From the NCBI RefSeq assembly GCF_001886955.1, contig NZ_CP016804.1, forward strand, positions 1,426,001 through 1,490,000: a stretch of DNA of 64,000 nt, read 5' to 3'. Source of the DNA: Halodesulfurarchaeum formicicum (GTDB taxonomy: Archaea; Halobacteriota; Halobacteria; Halobacteriales; Halobacteriaceae). Positions 26,272-34,452 of the stretch are shown here, piece by piece. The notes under the pieces were generated by a model, which worked only from the letters and a program-made list of their open reading frames with translations, was not told where the DNA came from and did not search any database. Each line of letters opens with the position of its first letter. Position 1 is the stretch's first letter. Position numbers and translations under genes: made by a program.

Positions 26272-27222
26272 ATGCCCAACGCAACTCTCAGATCCCGCGA
26301 AAAAGAAGAGGAGGAACCCGAACGAACGGACAGCTGTCCGGAGTGTGGCGGTCTGGTCGTCCACGACGAGGAACACAGCGAGAAGGTCTGTGCGGACTGT
26401 GGCCTGGTCGTCGAGGAGGAAGGGATCGACCGCGGGCCCGAGTGGCGGGCCTTTGACTCCCAGGAGAAAGACGAGAAGTCCCGGGTCGGGGCCCCCACCA
26501 CGAACACGATGCACGACAAGGGCCTCTCCACGAACATCGACTGGCGGAACAAGGACGCCTACGGCAACTCCCTTGGCTCCCGACAGCGCCAGAAGATGCA
26601 GCGCCTGCGCAAGTGGAACGAGCGCTTTCGCACCCGTGACGCCAAGGAGCGCAACCTCAAGCAGGCCCTCGGCGAGATCGACCGGATGGCCAGTGCGCTT
26701 GGCCTGCCGGACAACGTCCGCGAGACGGCCTCGGTGATCTACCGCCGGGCCCTCGAAGAAGATCTGCTCCCGGGCCGTTCGATCGAGGGCGTCGCGACTT
26801 CCTGTGTCTATGCCGCCGCCCGGCAGGCCGGAGTGCCCCGCAGCCTGGATGAGATCAACGACGTCAGCCGGGTCGACAAGGACGAGATCGCCCGCACCTA
26901 CCGGTACGTGATCCGGGAACTGGGCCTGGAAGTCAAGCCCGCGGACCCCGCGAGTTACGTCCCCCGGTTTGCCTCCTCGCTCGAACTCAGCGACGAAGCC
27001 CAGCATCGGGCCCGCGAACTGCTCGAGAACGCCAAGGAGAAAGGCGTCCACAGCGGCAAGAGCCCGGTCGGCCTGGCCGCCGCCGCGGTGTACGCGGCCG
27101 CCCTGCTCACCAACGAGAAGACAACCCAGGCGAAGGTCAGTGAGGTCGCGGACATCTCGGAGGTCACGATCCGCAACCGATATCACGAACTCCTCGAAGC
27201 CGAGGACTCGATTCCGGTCTAA
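26272..27222 (+). CDS. Transcription initiation factor TFB (first copy)
   Basis: Archaeal TFIIB homologue, 316 aa. It binds TBP and promoter DNA and recruits RNA polymerase. The N-terminal zinc ribbon CPECG ... CADCG lies at about 23-43, the B-finger/reader around RVGAPTTNTMHDKG, and the two cyclin-fold repeats at about 120-212 and 215-310, ending in the helix-turn-helix VTIRNRYHELLE. The ATG at 26272 puts the zinc ribbon at the normal distance from the N-terminus. Haloarchaea have many TFB paralogues with different targets; another is at 59799. Seven bp separate it from aroD. Confidence 0.94.
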   Translation: MPNATLRSREKEEEEPERTDSCPECGGLVVHDEEHSEKVCADCGLVVEEEGIDRGPEWRAFDSQEKDEKSRVGAPTTNTMHDKGLSTNIDWRNKDAYGNSLGSRQRQKMQRLRKWNERFRTRDAKERNLKQALGEIDRMASALGLPDNVRETASVIYRRALEEDLLPGRSIEGVATSCVYAAARQAGVPRSLDEINDVSRVDKDEIARTYRYVIRELGLEVKPADPASYVPRFASSLELSDEAQHRARELLENAKEKGVHSGKSPVGLAAAAVYAAALLTNEKTTQAKVSEVADISEVTIRNRYHELLEAEDSIPV

Positions 27223-27229
27223 CCGGCCA

Positions 27230-27943
27230 ATGTTGCAGTTCGAGTCGTTTCACCTGGCGGCCTCGACGCCGAACCTGGACGATGAGCCGGCGGCTCGCCC
27301 CCACGCCGACCTGCTCGAGTTCCGGATGGATCTGGCCGCCGACCCGCTTTCGGCACTCGGGGCCTACGACGGGGAGCTGCCGATCATGGTCACGAACCGG
27401 CCGGAGTGGGAGGGCGGCGAGCACCCGGACGGCCCCGAGCGCCGGGACCAGCTACTCGATGCCCTCTCGGAGCCGGCCGTCGCGGCGGTCGATCTGGAGC
27501 TTCGAGCCCTGCAAGCCCCTACCGATCGGACGGACCTCGACCCCGTGCTGGACCGGGCCCAGGAGCTTGGCCTACCGGTCGTCGTCTCGGTCCACGACTT
27601 CGAGCGGGTCCCCTCCAGATCGACGCTGCTCGGTCTGGCCCAGCGGGGCTGCCGGCTCGGGTCGGTCGCCAAACTCGCCATGACCGCCACCGACCCGGGA
27701 GACGTGCTGGACCTGCTGGCCGCGACCCAGGACCTGACCACCTGTGGCCATACCGTCGCGACGATGGCGATGGGGGCCCCGGGTGCCCACTCCCGGGCGA
27801 TCGCGCCGCTCTATGGCTCGAAGATCGGATACGCCCCGATTGACCCCGAGAGCGCCACGGCCCCCGGGCAGTTCGATCTGGCGACCCTCGATGGACTGCT
27901 TGAGACCTTCGACGTCGAGCGGCCCGCGGATTCAAAGGTTTAA
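27230..27943 (+). CDS. aroD: 3-dehydroquinate dehydratase (type I)
   Basis: Type I (Schiff-base) dehydroquinase, 237 aa, which converts 3-dehydroquinate to 3-dehydroshikimate in the shikimate pathway. The acid/base histidine is in VVSVHDFERVP, the Schiff-base lysine is in VAKLAMTATDP, and the phosphate-like loop is MGAPGAHSR. The true start is ATG 27230, 7 bp after the TFB stop; the frame remains open far upstream inside the TFB gene but that part is not coding. It sits near the enzymes that make its substrate (28401-30405). Confidence 0.92.
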   Translation: MLQFESFHLAASTPNLDDEPAARPHADLLEFRMDLAADPLSALGAYDGELPIMVTNRPEWEGGEHPDGPERRDQLLDALSEPAVAAVDLELRALQAPTDRTDLDPVLDRAQELGLPVVVSVHDFERVPSRSTLLGLAQRGCRLGSVAKLAMTATDPGDVLDLLAATQDLTTCGHTVATMAMGAPGAHSRAIAPLYGSKIGYAPIDPESATAPGQFDLATLDGLLETFDVERPADSKV

Positions 27944-27968
27944 CCGTCGACCCGACCAAAGCGTGTTC

Positions 27969-28400
27969 GTGCAGCGGTCCTGGTTCACGCGACGGTCGCT
28001 CGTCGCCGCGATACTGGCGATGGTCTATCCCGGGCTCGGGCACGTCTACCTCCGGGCCTGGTTTCGCGCCATCGCCTGGTTCGGCGTCGCACTGATCGCG
28101 GCAGCGATGGTGCTGCCCGAATCGGCCTACACCGCCTTCGAGACCAACGGGTTCTCGGGACTCGTGGAAGTCAGTCGAACGCTCCCGACCGAGGCGGTCC
28201 TGAGTATGCTCGTCGTCCGGGTGCTCAACGCCGTCGACGCCTACCTCACCGGGTTACAGCAAGCAACGAAGGCGGCTCAAGCCGAATCACCCGACGCGAA
28301 CACCTGCCCGGAGTGTGGGAAGGAACTCGACCCGGAACTGGACTTCTGTCCGTGGTGTACCACCCGGCTGGAGGACTCCGAAAACAGGGCCGAACGGTAA
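27969..28400 (+). CDS. Membrane protein with C-terminal zinc ribbon
   Basis: About 143 aa from GTG 27969 (an alternative GTG lies at 27963). Two or three hydrophobic segments (about 9-50, SLVAAILAMVYPGLGHVYL and AIAWFGVALIAAAMVL) precede a linker and a C-terminal CPECG ... CPWC zinc ribbon with an acidic tail. The YPGLGHVYLRAW motif resembles TM2/zinc-ribbon membrane proteins common in archaea (DUF7575-like, from memory). The frame runs open to 27744 inside aroD, but that part is a shadow. It converges on the dehydroquinate synthase gene, with stop codons abutting at 28400/28401. Confidence 0.72.
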   Translation: MQRSWFTRRSLVAAILAMVYPGLGHVYLRAWFRAIAWFGVALIAAAMVLPESAYTAFETNGFSGLVEVSRTLPTEAVLSMLVVRVLNAVDAYLTGLQQATKAAQAESPDANTCPECGKELDPELDFCPWCTTRLEDSENRAER

Positions 28401-29564
28401 CTACTTCTCGATGATGCGCTCGTCGATAGACTCCCCGAAGTGACGGCCACCCGGCTGGGTGTAGACCAGTACCTCGTCGCCGGCCTCCAGGTCGGTAACG
28501 GCTTTGCGCCCGGTCCTGGCGTGGACCTTGATGGTCTCTGCGTTCTGGATGAGCGTCTCGATCCGTTCGCCGCTCTCGGTCTCGGCCTCCAGTCGGAACA
28601 TCGGTCGGCGCTCGATCTTGGCCCGGCCGACGACGGCCTCGCGGGTCTGTCCATCCGTATCGACGACCTGCACCTCGTCGCCGCTCCCGAGTTCCGCGAG
28701 ATACGTCGTCGACCCGTCCGGGAGGCGGGCGTAGGCATGGACCGCGCCCGCGTTGACCCGGAAGGGACGGGAGGCGACGTACGGTGATTCGGCGGTCTCG
28801 GCGTGGACGAAGAAGAGTCCGCGGGACATGCTCCCGATCAACATCCCCTCGTCGTGGTCGAAGAGGCTGCCCGTGTCGACACAGACCCGATCCGCGCTGC
28901 CGGCGGGTTCGATGGCGGTGACCGTGGCGTATTCCAGGTCCAGTTGCTCGCGATCGAAGTCGTCTCGGACTGCGACGGTCTCCCGGATCTCGTCCGGGTC
29001 GTCGGTGTCCAGCAGAACCCCGCTCGCACCCATCTCCAGGGTCTCGAAGGCGGTCTTTGCCTCCTCGGCGGTCGTCACACCCGCGATGAGATCCGTCGAG
29101 TCGCCGATCCGGGCGATGAGGTTCTCCAGGGGAATGATCTGCCAGTCCTCGCCCACGACGATCGTGAATTCGGACTCCTCGGCCGCCTTCTCGGCGAAAG
29201 TCTCGTAGTCAGGGTCGTAGATCCGCACGTAGGCCCCGCTCGCACCGTCACGGCGAAGCGTGGAGAGATCCGCCGATCCCGAGAAGTCAGTCGGCAGGTC
29301 GATCGTCCCGTCGCCCTCGCCGTCCTTGCCGACGATGTAGCGGTCGGCCTCGCCGGCGGCCTCGGCGTCGTCGCCGATCACGTCGACGTCGTCGGTGACG
29401 AAGGCGGCGACGTTCATCTCGCCCAGTTCGCGAACCCGGTCGACGTCCCACTCGTCGACGAGAATCCAGTCGACGCCGGCCTCGAGCCCGGCGGTGATCC
29501 GTCGCTTGCGTTGCTCCCAGTCGCCGACCTCGTCGTCGGCCTTGAGCCAGACGCTCCGTGTCAT
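28401..29564 (-). CDS. aroB': 3-dehydroquinate synthase, type II (archaeal)
   Basis: Archaeal non-homologous dehydroquinate synthase, 387 aa. It oxidatively deaminates and cyclises 2-amino-3,7-dideoxy-D-threo-hept-6-ulosonate with NAD to 3-dehydroquinate, replacing the DAHP/AroB route. Recognised from the N-terminal TRSVWLKADDEVGDWEQRK, the middle EVVV/EDWQIIPLENLIA region, and the C-terminal beta-rich domain (PYVASRPFRVNAGAVHAYA, LGSGDEVQVVD). ATG 29564 is 46 bp downstream of the ADH synthase stop on the same strand, so the two steps are probably co-expressed. Confidence 0.92.
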   Translation of the reverse strand: MTRSVWLKADDEVGDWEQRKRRITAGLEAGVDWILVDEWDVDRVRELGEMNVAAFVTDDVDVIGDDAEAAGEADRYIVGKDGEGDGTIDLPTDFSGSADLSTLRRDGASGAYVRIYDPDYETFAEKAAEESEFTIVVGEDWQIIPLENLIARIGDSTDLIAGVTTAEEAKTAFETLEMGASGVLLDTDDPDEIRETVAVRDDFDREQLDLEYATVTAIEPAGSADRVCVDTGSLFDHDEGMLIGSMSRGLFFVHAETAESPYVASRPFRVNAGAVHAYARLPDGSTTYLAELGSGDEVQVVDTDGQTREAVVGRAKIERRPMFRLEAETESGERIETLIQNAETIKVHARTGRKAVTDLEAGDEVLVYTQPGGRHFGESIDERIIEK

Positions 29565-29610
29565 ACTCGGTCACACACGGGGCCCCGTCTTGAACGTGCC
29601 GGACCGATAC

Positions 29611-30405
29611 TCAGGGCTCGATCGGGAGGTCGAATCGATCCATCGCCACGTCGATAGCAAAGCCCTCGTGGACGACGGCTGCGATTGCCGAAGAGATGGC
29701 GTAGGGGTCGGGATGCTGGAAGATCGTTCGGCCCATCGAGACGCCGGCCCCACCGACAGAAACCGCATCCTGAACGGTTTCGAGTGTCTCACGGTCGCTT
29801 GACGGACTGCCACCGGCGATGATGACGGGTTTGCTCGTCGACTCGACGACGTGTTCGAAACTCGCCGGGTCCCCGGAGTAGGCAGTCTTGATGATATCAG
29901 CCCCGAGTTCCTCGGCCAGCCTGACGGCATGCCCCAGGTTCGTGGCGTCGTGTTCGTCGATGCCCGGGCCACGAGCATACGCCATCGCGAGGACCGGCAT
30001 TCCCAGTTGGTGGGCTCGTTCGGTCACGTTGCCAAGCGCCTCGATCTGGTCCGGTTCGTGGTCGCTGCCCACGTTGATGTGAAAGGAGACGCCGTCGGCA
30101 CCCAGTCGCACGGCCTCCTCGACGGTCGCAGTCTGGCGCTTTTCGGCCTCGTCGGGCCCGATCTCCGTCGAGCCGTTGAGATGAATGAGATAGCCCGCGT
30201 CGTTGCGGTTCGGGTAGACCCGATCGGCCAGTCCCTTCTGGGTGAGGACGGCGTCGGCCCCGCCCTCCGTTACGTCGGCGATGGTCGATTCGATGTCTTT
30301 GAGTCCGTCGACTGCCCCCATGGTGATGCCGTGGTCCATCGGGACGGTGACGAACTTGCCGTCACGCCCGAGTCGTGTCAATCGCGCTTCGACCCCTGTA
30401 GACAT
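29611..30405 (-). CDS. aroA': 2-amino-3,7-dideoxy-D-threo-hept-6-ulosonate synthase (class I aldolase family)
   Basis: A 264-aa class I fructose-bisphosphate aldolase-like protein. It has the early MDHGITMGAVDGL motif, NVGSDHEPDQIEALG, the Schiff-base lysine in DIIKTAYSGDP, and the phosphate-binding VGGAGVSMGRTIFQH. Beside type II dehydroquinate synthase it is most likely ADH synthase, condensing 6-deoxy-5-ketofructose-1-phosphate with aspartate semialdehyde in the archaeal aromatic pathway. A plain aldolase role cannot be excluded from sequence. ATG 30405 was chosen; the frame continues to 30570 inside trpA but the residues are not protein-like. Confidence 0.88.
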   Translation of the reverse strand: MSTGVEARLTRLGRDGKFVTVPMDHGITMGAVDGLKDIESTIADVTEGGADAVLTQKGLADRVYPNRNDAGYLIHLNGSTEIGPDEAEKRQTATVEEAVRLGADGVSFHINVGSDHEPDQIEALGNVTERAHQLGMPVLAMAYARGPGIDEHDATNLGHAVRLAEELGADIIKTAYSGDPASFEHVVESTSKPVIIAGGSPSSDRETLETVQDAVSVGGAGVSMGRTIFQHPDPYAISSAIAAVVHEGFAIDVAMDRFDLPIEP

Positions 30406-30445
30406 TGCCAGGGGATAGCAAGCGGGTGGGTATGTTCGTTCCGGT

Positions 30446-31231
30446 TTAGCGGCCCGCCGCGACGCCCGCGGCCAACTCGGCGGCAGTCTCCGCCAGCCGT
30501 TCCGGAACGGCCTCCCCGTCCGCAACGATGTCCACGAAGACGCTCCCGGCGACGACCCCGTCTGCCCCACCGGCCACGATCTCCCGGGCCTGATCCTGGG
30601 TGCTCACGCCGAAACCGACCGCCGTCGGAACCTCCGTCTCGGGCAGTCGGGCGAGCGAGCGGGTCGTCTCGTCGCTCACGTCGGTCCGCGCGCCGGTCGT
30701 GCCCAGCCGGGCCTGCACGTAGAGAAAGCCAGTCGCTTGGTCGACGATGGATTCCAACCGCTGTTCGGTGGTGGTCGGAGCCACGATAAACACGAGTGCG
30801 AGGTCGTGTTCCGCACACGCAGCAGCTAGCTCCCCACTCTCTTCGACCGGAAGATCCGGGACGATGAGTCCGGAGAGTCCCGCATCGGCGGCATCGGCGA
30901 CGAATTCACGAACGTCGCCGTCGCCGTACCGGTAGAGCATGTTGTAGTAGGTCATCGCCACCACGGGCACCTCGACATCGAGGTCCGCAACCAGATCGAG
31001 GAACCGTTGGGGTGTCATGCCGGCATCAAGCGCCCGTCTGATTCCGGCCTGGATAGTCGGGCCGTCAGCAACGGGTTCCGAGAACGGCAACCCGAGTTCG
31101 AGCACGTCCGCCCCGCCCTCGACCAGTGCCTCGGCGTATCGGGCCGTCGCCTCCGGGGTCGGATCCCCGGCGACGATATAGGGCACCAGGGCCCCGCCCT
31201 CGAAGGCCGCACGGATCGATTCCTCACTCAT
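30446..31231 (-). CDS. trpA: Tryptophan synthase alpha subunit
   Basis: TIM-barrel subunit, 261 aa, which cleaves indole-3-glycerol phosphate to indole. The catalytic Glu is in [19 protein letters not shown] and the phosphate loop is [14 protein letters not shown]. The start overlaps the trpB stop by 8 bp, so the two subunits of the complex are coupled. It is last of the trpCBA operon and ends 41 bp before the ADH synthase ATG on the same strand. Confidence 0.95.
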   Translation of the reverse strand: MSEESIRAAFEGGALVPYIVAGDPTPEATARYAEALVEGGADVLELGLPFSEPVADGPTIQAGIRRALDAGMTPQRFLDLVADLDVEVPVVAMTYYNMLYRYGDGDVREFVADAADAGLSGLIVPDLPVEESGELAAACAEHDLALVFIVAPTTTEQRLESIVDQATGFLYVQARLGTTGARTDVSDETTRSLARLPETEVPTAVGFGVSTQDQAREIVAGGADGVVAGSVFVDIVADGEAVPERLAETAAELAAGVAAGR

Positions 31232-32447
31232 GGGAGAACACCTCCATATCCGGCGCGGCGTCGAGATCCCGCCGATCCGACTCCTCGATCACGGTATCCA
31301 GGTCTTTGTCGCCCCGGCCCGAGACGGTCACGATGACCGGGTCGGCGAAGTCCCGTTCTTCGAGCGCCGCCAGGGCGTGGCTGCTCTCCAGGGCCGGGAT
31401 GATCCCCTCGGCCCGGGAGAGGTGATGGAAGGCCCGAAGGGCCGCCTCGTCGCCGACCGAGACTGGTTCCACACGACCGGTTTCGACCATGTGTGCCAGT
31501 TCCGGACCGACCCCGGCGTAATCCAGGCCGGCACTCACGCTGTGTGACTCGACGATCTGGCCCGTCTCGGTCTGGAGGAGCCGGGTGTGTGCGCCATGGA
31601 GGACGCCGTCGGTCCCCGTGGCGAGCGAGGCCGAGTGGGGGGCGTACTCCTCGGATTCGTTGACCGTGAGAGACTCCCCGCCCGCTTCGGCCGCGATCAA
31701 CTCGACCGGGTCAGACCGGAAGTGCTGGAAGGAGCCCATCGTGTTCGAGCCGCCCCCAGCACAGGCCAACACGGTGCCCGGAAGGTCGCCGATGGTTTCG
31801 ATGGCCTGTTCGCGGGCCTCCTCGGAGATGACAGCCTGGAAATCCCGAACCATGCTCGGGAACGGGTGGGGCCCCACCACGGAGCCGATCACGTAGTGGG
31901 TATCCTCGACGTTCGTCGCCCAGTCACGCATGGTGGCGTTGATGGCCTCCTTGAGCGTGCCCGAGCCCTCGTCGACGGGATTGACCGTCGCGTCGTGGGT
32001 CACCATCCGGAAGACGTTGGGCCGCTGGCGGCGGATGTCGGTCCGGCCCATGTAGATCTCACAGTCGATGTCCAGGTGTGCACAGGCCATCGCCACGGCG
32101 GTGCCGTGCTGGCCCGCCCCCGTCTCGGCGATGATCCGGTCTTTGCCCATGTACTGGGCCAGAAGCACCTGCCCGAGGGCGTTGTTGAGTTTGTGGGCCC
32201 CGCCGTGCAGGAGGTCCTCGCGCTTGAGGTACACCTCGGTGTCGTACTCCTCGCTGAGCCGGTCGGCCCGCTGGAGCGGGGTCGGCCGACCGCCGAAGTC
32301 CCGCAGGCGCTCGCGGAACTCGTCCATGAACCCGTCCTCGTTCTCCAGGACGTAGCGTTCGTAGGCCGATTCCAGTTCCTGGACGGCCGGCATCAGTACC
32401 TCGGGGACGTACTGGCCACCATACGAGCCAAAGCGGTGCTGGCTCAT
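31224..32447 (-). CDS. trpB: Tryptophan synthase beta subunit
   Basis: PLP enzyme, 407 aa, which joins indole and serine to tryptophan. It has the N-terminal [11 protein letters not shown], the PLP lysine K86 in [13 protein letters not shown], and the phosphate-binding [11 protein letters not shown]. This is the normal TrpB1-type length, without the TrpB2 extensions. It overlaps trpC by 4 bp and trpA by 8 bp. Confidence 0.96.
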   Translation of the reverse strand: MSQHRFGSYGGQYVPEVLMPAVQELESAYERYVLENEDGFMDEFRERLRDFGGRPTPLQRADRLSEEYDTEVYLKREDLLHGGAHKLNNALGQVLLAQYMGKDRIIAETGAGQHGTAVAMACAHLDIDCEIYMGRTDIRRQRPNVFRMVTHDATVNPVDEGSGTLKEAINATMRDWATNVEDTHYVIGSVVGPHPFPSMVRDFQAVISEEAREQAIETIGDLPGTVLACAGGGSNTMGSFQHFRSDPVELIAAEAGGESLTVNESEEYAPHSASLATGTDGVLHGAHTRLLQTETGQIVESHSVSAGLDYAGVGPELAHMVETGRVEPVSVGDEAALRAFHHLSRAEGIIPALESSHALAALEERDFADPVIVTVSGRGDKDLDTVIEESDRRDLDAAPDMEVFSHE

Positions 32448-33208
32448 CGGGCGACCAGCCTCCGTGTGTTCGCCTCGATGTCCCCGTCCATGATCGCCGA
32501 CCCCACGAGCATGCCGTCGGCTCCTGCTTTGCGCATCCGGTCGCGGTGCGCTGCTGTCTCGATCCCGCTCTCGGCGACGAGCGTCGCCGAATCCGGCACT
32601 GCCGGTGCCAGCCGGTCGACGGTCGAGCGATCGACGGTCAGGGTGGCGAGATCGCGGTTATTCACGCCGATCACCTCGGCACCGGCCGCCAGAGCCGTCT
32701 CGATTTCGTCCCGGGTGTGAGTCTCGACCAGCGGAGTCATCCCACGGTCGCGGGCCGCCTCGATCATTCCCTCCAGGTCATCCAGAAACCGGGCGATCAG
32801 CAACACCGCGTCGGCGGCCACCGCGTCGAGTTGGGCCTCCCGGAGGAGGAAGTCCTTCCGGAGGACTGGCACCGAAACCGCCTCCCGCACTGCCTGGAGC
32901 GCTTCGACCGACCCGCCGAAGTGGTCGGGTTCGGTGAGCACCGAGATGGCGCTGGCCCCGCCGGCGACCATCGATTCGGCCGCCGCGACCGGATCGACGT
33001 CTCGCTCGCCGCTCGTGGTCGGGCTGGTCGGCTTCACTTCAGCGATCAGCGGCGTTCGCCCGTCGGCTTCGGCCCGTTCGAAGGCCCCAGACAGCGAGCG
33101 AGCCTCGACCGAAACCGGTTTGTCGCCACGAGAGCGCTCAGACGCGGCCGCGAGGAGGTCGCGAACCGCCGGCGCGAGCCCCTCGTCGGGCTGCTTTGTA
33201 GTACCCAT
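32444..33208 (-). CDS. trpC: Indole-3-glycerol-phosphate synthase
   Basis: A 254-aa TIM-barrel enzyme that closes the indole ring from CdRP. Typical motifs are [29 protein letters not shown], and [15 protein letters not shown] followed by VAESGI. It is the first gene of trpCBA and has an A/T-rich promoter region with a palindrome immediately upstream (33213-33243). The other Trp genes (trpD, E, F, G) are not in the window, which is usual for haloarchaea, where they form a second operon. Confidence 0.94.
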   Translation of the reverse strand: MGTTKQPDEGLAPAVRDLLAAASERSRGDKPVSVEARSLSGAFERAEADGRTPLIAEVKPTSPTTSGERDVDPVAAAESMVAGGASAISVLTEPDHFGGSVEALQAVREAVSVPVLRKDFLLREAQLDAVAADAVLLIARFLDDLEGMIEAARDRGMTPLVETHTRDEIETALAAGAEVIGVNNRDLATLTVDRSTVDRLAPAVPDSATLVAESGIETAAHRDRMRKAGADGMLVGSAIMDGDIEANTRRLVAR

Positions 33209-33212
33209 TATT

Positions 33213-33226
33213 GTTCATTGATGAAC
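33213..33226. promoter_or_regulatory. Palindrome between the trpC TATA box and start codon
   Basis: GTTCAT-TG-ATGAAC is a perfect 6+6 inverted repeat 5-18 bp upstream of the trpC ATG. A repressor here would cover the transcription start of a leaderless trpCBA mRNA. The operator role is inferred. Confidence 0.4.
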
Positions 33227-33229
33227 GGA

Positions 33230-33243
33230 TATGTACATAACTG
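33230..33243 (-). promoter_or_regulatory. trpCBA promoter TATA region with embedded TGTACA
   Basis: The minus strand reads GTTATGTACATATC, 22-35 bp upstream of the trpC ATG, the right place for a TATA box. It contains TGTACA (33232-33237), identical to the TRP-box core bound by TrpY in Methanothermobacter. The same block may also serve the divergent gene at 33293. Confidence 0.45.
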
Positions 33244-33292
33244 TTGTGACTCCAGGCCAACGTTCAAGGGCGGTCTCGGCGAACCAAGTCCC

Positions 33293-33754
33293 ATGCCAGG
33301 TGCTGGGATCTACGCCAGGAAGGTGGCGTCCCTCGATCGGTTCGTTCAGATCGGCGTGGCGAACCGGCGGGTAATCTCCCTGTCCGTCCCCGAGACGCCG
33401 GACCCGAGTGCCAAAGCGGACCACGAAATTCTAGACTGGATCGAGGGATACCTCGACGGCGAGTACACGGACGTGACCGAAATCGACGTGGGATTGACGG
33501 TGCCGACTGACCAGCGGGCCGTCCTCGAACGTGTGCGAGAGATCCCCTACGGTGAGCAGTTCCCGCTCGACCGACTGGTCGCACACACGCCGGGCCTCGA
33601 CCCGGCCGAGGAGGCCGACCTGGAGACCGCCAGAACGGCGCTCGCCGAAAATCCGGTCCCGATTTTGATTCCGGACCACCGCGTCACCGACTCGGACGGC
33701 AACGCTCCGCCGGCTATCAGGCGAACCCTTCGCCGGATCGAGGGCCTGGACTGA
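33293..33754 (+). CDS. MGMT-fold protein lacking the alkyl-acceptor cysteine
   Basis: A 153-aa protein with the C-terminal domain of O6-alkylguanine-DNA alkyltransferase. REIPYGEQFPLDRLVAHT is the recognition-helix region, and ENPVPILIPDHRVTDSDG aligns to the active-site loop. In active enzymes this loop reads PCHRV; here the cysteine codon is GAC (Asp), so suicidal alkyl transfer is not possible by the known mechanism. Alkyltransferase-like (ATL) proteins have Trp or Ala there and only bind lesions, so a binding or other role is inferred. ATG 33293 was chosen because the frame further upstream is antisense to trpC. Confidence 0.8.
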   Translation: MPGAGIYARKVASLDRFVQIGVANRRVISLSVPETPDPSAKADHEILDWIEGYLDGEYTDVTEIDVGLTVPTDQRAVLERVREIPYGEQFPLDRLVAHTPGLDPAEEADLETARTALAENPVPILIPDHRVTDSDGNAPPAIRRTLRRIEGLD

Positions 33755-34415
33755 CTTTCGCGTGCCGGAGAAACTCCACGAGATCGACCAGGTAATGGAC
33801 GAGGATCACGAGCCAGAGACTCCCGCCGAGCCAGAAGGCCACGCCAAGTCCGACCCCAAGCATCGAAGCGACCAACATCCCCACTTGGCCCTGGGCCGTG
33901 TGGGCCAGCCCGAAGCCGAGACTGGAGCCGACGATCAAAACTGCCGGGTGAATGCCCGTCCCCGCCGCCAGCCCGCCGATCAACACCCCACGAAACAGCA
34001 CCTCCTCGCTGATCGCGATGACCGGGAGCACGACCCCGGCGAGGACGACCCACTCCAGGGACCGTTCCGGAGTGAGAAGGGCTCGCAGCGGGTTGTCGGT
34101 GTCCACGGCGAGTTTCGACGCCCCTTCGTTGAGCGCCACGAGCGCGACGGTTAGTCCCACGAGGGCGAGGATTGTCGGGCGGTCGGTCACACCAAGTGTC
34201 GAGACCGGGGCGCCCGTCCAGACGAGCAGGAGCCAGACCGCCCCGACGAGGAGTGTCTGTGTCACCACGAGGTTCGCGTAAAGCGCCAATCGCCCGCCCT
34301 CGATCGGACGGTCCGGTGTAGCGAGAAGTCGGGCCGAGCGGCGCGCGAGGACGACTACGACGGCTGTGAGAAGGACTGCAGACACGGCAAACGTGGTCCA
34401 GGCCGGGCTCGCCAT
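33717..34415 (-). CDS. CPBP-family intramembrane metalloprotease
   Basis: A 232-aa polytopic membrane protein of the CAAX/Abi (CPBP) family. Motif 1 is SEEVLFRGVLIG (EExxxR) in a transmembrane helix, motif 2 is GFGLAHTAQG (FxxxH) and motif 3 is HYLVDLVEF (HxxxD/N). About seven transmembrane segments are visible. The substrate is unknown. Its 3' end overlaps the convergent MGMT-like gene by 38 bp. Confidence 0.88.
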   Translation of the reverse strand: MASPAWTTFAVSAVLLTAVVVVLARRSARLLATPDRPIEGGRLALYANLVVTQTLLVGAVWLLLVWTGAPVSTLGVTDRPTILALVGLTVALVALNEGASKLAVDTDNPLRALLTPERSLEWVVLAGVVLPVIAISEEVLFRGVLIGGLAAGTGIHPAVLIVGSSLGFGLAHTAQGQVGMLVASMLGVGLGVAFWLGGSLWLVILVHYLVDLVEFLRHAKVSPGPRSGEGFA

Positions 34416-34452
34416 CGAATATCACAATGGAGGCCGCACAGAAGAAGGTCCC

